64,000 nt of DNA from positions 511,556 through 575,555 of the forward strand of contig NZ_JBFUPW010000003.1 in the NCBI RefSeq assembly GCF_041360795.1, in the 5' to 3' direction. The notes beneath the pieces are model-generated. The model was not told the DNA's origin and searched no databases. It saw only the letters and a program-made list of their open reading frames with translations. Position 1 is the stretch's first letter, and each line of letters opens with the position of its first letter. A program made the translations under genes and the position numbers. Source of the stretch: Arthrobacter_E sp041360795. Lineage in GTDB: Bacteria; Actinomycetota; Actinomycetes; Actinomycetales; Micrococcaceae. Positions 62,717-64,000 of the stretch are shown piece by piece.

Positions 62717-63469
62717 TCAGAACAGCGCCCCCGATTCCCTCAGCAGTGCGGGGGAGTTGTTGCGGACGTTCCCCACCGCGGGATCCGCGCGGTCCAGAAT
62801 CCAACGCGAGGCCTGCTCGTGGCCTCGGGCCCGGACGGCCTCGAGCAATCCCGCGCCGTCCTGTTCCGCGGGGTTCAGCCATTGGGCCAGCGAATCCCGG
62901 CTCAGCGCGAGAGGCAGGCGATCATGCAGCCTGCCGAGTTCCGCCAGCACGGGGACCTCATGGTCGGGTGCGGGCGCGGCCATCGTCAGGATGGAGGTGG
63001 ACAGCAGCCATGCGTCGGGAGCCCCATTCTCCTTACTCGTGTCCCGCCACCATTCATAGAGCCCGGCGAAGGCCAGCAGGCTTCCGTCCGCAGGGTGGAC
63101 GTAGAAGGGCTGTTTCGCCGGCCCCGTTCCTTTGAGCCATTCGAAGTACCCTTCGGCGGGCACTGCACACCGACGGGCTTTGAGTGCCGAACGGAACGTC
63201 GGCTTCTCGGCGGCCGTCTCGCTTCGCGCATTGAAGGACCGGACGCCGACGGATTCATCCTTGGCCCAGCGCGGAACGAGACCCCAGTGAGCGATGTGCA
63301 CCTGGCGTCGGAGTTCGCCGTCGACCAATCGCTCCAGAACGATGGGCACATCGCTGGTGGGTGGGATGTTCCATGACGGAGGAAGCGGCCGGTCCTCGGC
63401 GAAATGGTCGGCCTCGAACTCCGCGGCGAGGTCCTCCGCGCTTTGAGCCATGACATAGCGTCCGCACAT
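62717..63469 (-). CDS. SRAP-domain (YedK/HMCES) abasic-site protein
   Basis: SRAP proteins crosslink to abasic sites in single-stranded DNA through Cys2. The 250-residue protein starts MCGRYVMAQS, and has WNIPPT, WGLVPRWAKD, FNARSETAAEKPTFR, CAVPAEGYFEW and HDRLPLALS, holding the catalytic Cys, Asn, Glu and His. It lies near an SOS-controlled pair but no LexA box is seen directly upstream. Confidence 0.93.
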   Translation of the reverse strand: MCGRYVMAQSAEDLAAEFEADHFAEDRPLPPSWNIPPTSDVPIVLERLVDGELRRQVHIAHWGLVPRWAKDESVGVRSFNARSETAAEKPTFRSALKARRCAVPAEGYFEWLKGTGPAKQPFYVHPADGSLLAFAGLYEWWRDTSKENGAPDAWLLSTSILTMAAPAPDHEVPVLAELGRLHDRLPLALSRDSLAQWLNPAEQDGAGLLEAVRARGHEQASRWILDRADPAVGNVRNNSPALLRESGALF

Positions 63470-63571
63470 AGGCCCAGCATAGGTCTGTACCCGGAGGAGC
63501 CGTACTGGTCGGCCCCTCTATGTGGACAGACTTCGCGCCGGCCGGCTCACAACCACCGCAGCGCCCTCGAT

Positions 63572-63600
63572 TTGTGCTCGATCCCGTGGATGTGTAGAGT
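63572..63600 (+). promoter_or_regulatory. candidate rrn promoter P1
   Basis: TTGTGC (63572-63577) and TAGAGT (63595-63600), 17-bp spacer, good sigma-A match. Confidence 0.55.
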
Positions 63601-63762
63601 AGATCGGGTTGCCGGGCCGGTTGTGCTGGTTCTGGTGGCGGTCTTCGATTCTCATTCCTTTGATTTCATTCACCATTTTTGGGTGCTTTTTTGTGGTGCC
63701 TGGGGTGTTTGTTTTTGTGAATTCGAATTCTGGTCGGGTGTTTATCCGGCCGGGGAGCGGAT

Positions 63763-63792
63763 TTGCGAAAGGGAAAGCGGATGGGTTAGGAT
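63763..63792 (+). promoter_or_regulatory. candidate rrn promoter P2
   Basis: TTGCGA (63763-63768) and TAGGAT (63787-63792), 18-bp spacer, about 60 bp upstream of the boxA element. Confidence 0.5.
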
Positions 63793-63851
63793 TGAAGGGT
63801 TGCGGCGGGAAAGCCTGGAGGAATTGCTCCGGTGAGTATCGCAGAGCAGTC

Positions 63852-63866
63852 TGTTGTTTGAGAACT
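63852..63866 (+). promoter_or_regulatory. rrn boxA antitermination element
   Basis: TGTTGTTTGAGAACT followed by CAATAGTGTG is the conserved actinobacterial rrn leader element bound by NusB/NusE. Confidence 0.75.
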
Positions 63867-63963
63867 CAATAGTGTGTCATGTTTTTTTGATACCAATGTT
63901 TTTTTGGTAATCACTGATTCGCCGCCCCTGTGGTGGATTGGTGTTTGCTGGGTTTTGAATTTC

Positions 63964-64000
<37 letters not shown>

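Larger units (their letters stand above)
63470..63963 (+). other. rRNA operon leader region
   Basis: A 494-bp non-coding region, increasingly T-rich, with no supported gene; open frames here are chance. It contains two candidate promoters (63572-63600, 63763-63792), a boxA-like antitermination element and the 16S processing zone. Confidence 0.7.

Noticed and set aside
63404..63872. Open frames in the rRNA operon leader
   Set aside because: They overlap promoter and boxA-like signals and translate to Trp/Cys/Phe-rich sequence typical of T-rich non-coding DNA.

Overview
The window is high-G+C actinobacterial chromosome, most likely Arthrobacter or a close relative in the Micrococcaceae. The evidence is the codon bias, many GTG starts, Lsr2, a LexA box of the TCGAA-type found in actinobacteria, an actinobacterial rrn leader, and a 16S 5' end reading GATGAACGCT. 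The left third keeps the gene order seen in Mycobacterium tuberculosis around folE to radA (Rv3609c-Rv3585): folE (partial), folP, folB, folK, DUF3180, DUF2520 protein, panC, then lysS, lsr2, clpC, later mutY, disA and radA. Local insertions interrupt it: an MFS exporter and two alpha/beta hydrolases between panC and lysS, argA and dhaKLM between clpC and mutY, and an ArsR/SRPBCC pair between disA and radA.

Region by region. 1-4613: folate and pantothenate biosynthesis. 4892-8374: DHA2-family MFS transporter, an 8-N assembly gap, and tandem hydrolase paralogs. 8430-13294: lysS, a small membrane protein, lsr2, clpC. 13579-16766: argA and the PTS-dependent dihydroxyacetone kinase dhaKLM. 16870-23437: DNA repair and c-di-AMP genes (mutY, disA, radA) with a FUSC protein. 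23584-27981: PHO box and pstSCAB. 28017-35582: an MFS transporter, then tctCBA (tripartite tricarboxylate transporter) divergent from a CitA/CitB-type two-component system. 35730-37358: Pit-type phosphate transporter with its DUF47 partner. 38378: tRNA-Lys(UUU). 38652-46670: mainly regulators (three GntR-family genes and an XRE/TPR gene), thymidine kinase, a cupin and an NAD(P)-binding protein. 47158-57320: catabolic block with an MHS transporter, DUF3100 protein, M20 amidohydrolase, RpiR and PucR regulators, mmsA and a class III aminotransferase. 57426-63469: an SDR, a degenerate DnaE2/ImuC-like gene with a DUF6504 partner behind a LexA box, a second SDR, arsC and an SRAP protein. 63470-64000: leader, candidate promoters and first bases of an rRNA operon.

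Two things stand out. First, a LexA-box-controlled DUF6504-dnaE2 pair in which the polymerase-like protein appears to have lost catalytic aspartates, PHP metal ligands and most of the fingers region, with no imuA or imuB beside it. Second, a set of long intergenic inverted repeats at gene 3' ends. Two of these (29843-29907 and 35655-35719) share one design and differ by six compensated base pairs, which suggests selection on the paired structure. All calls were made by reading the sequence; no database search or folding program was run.
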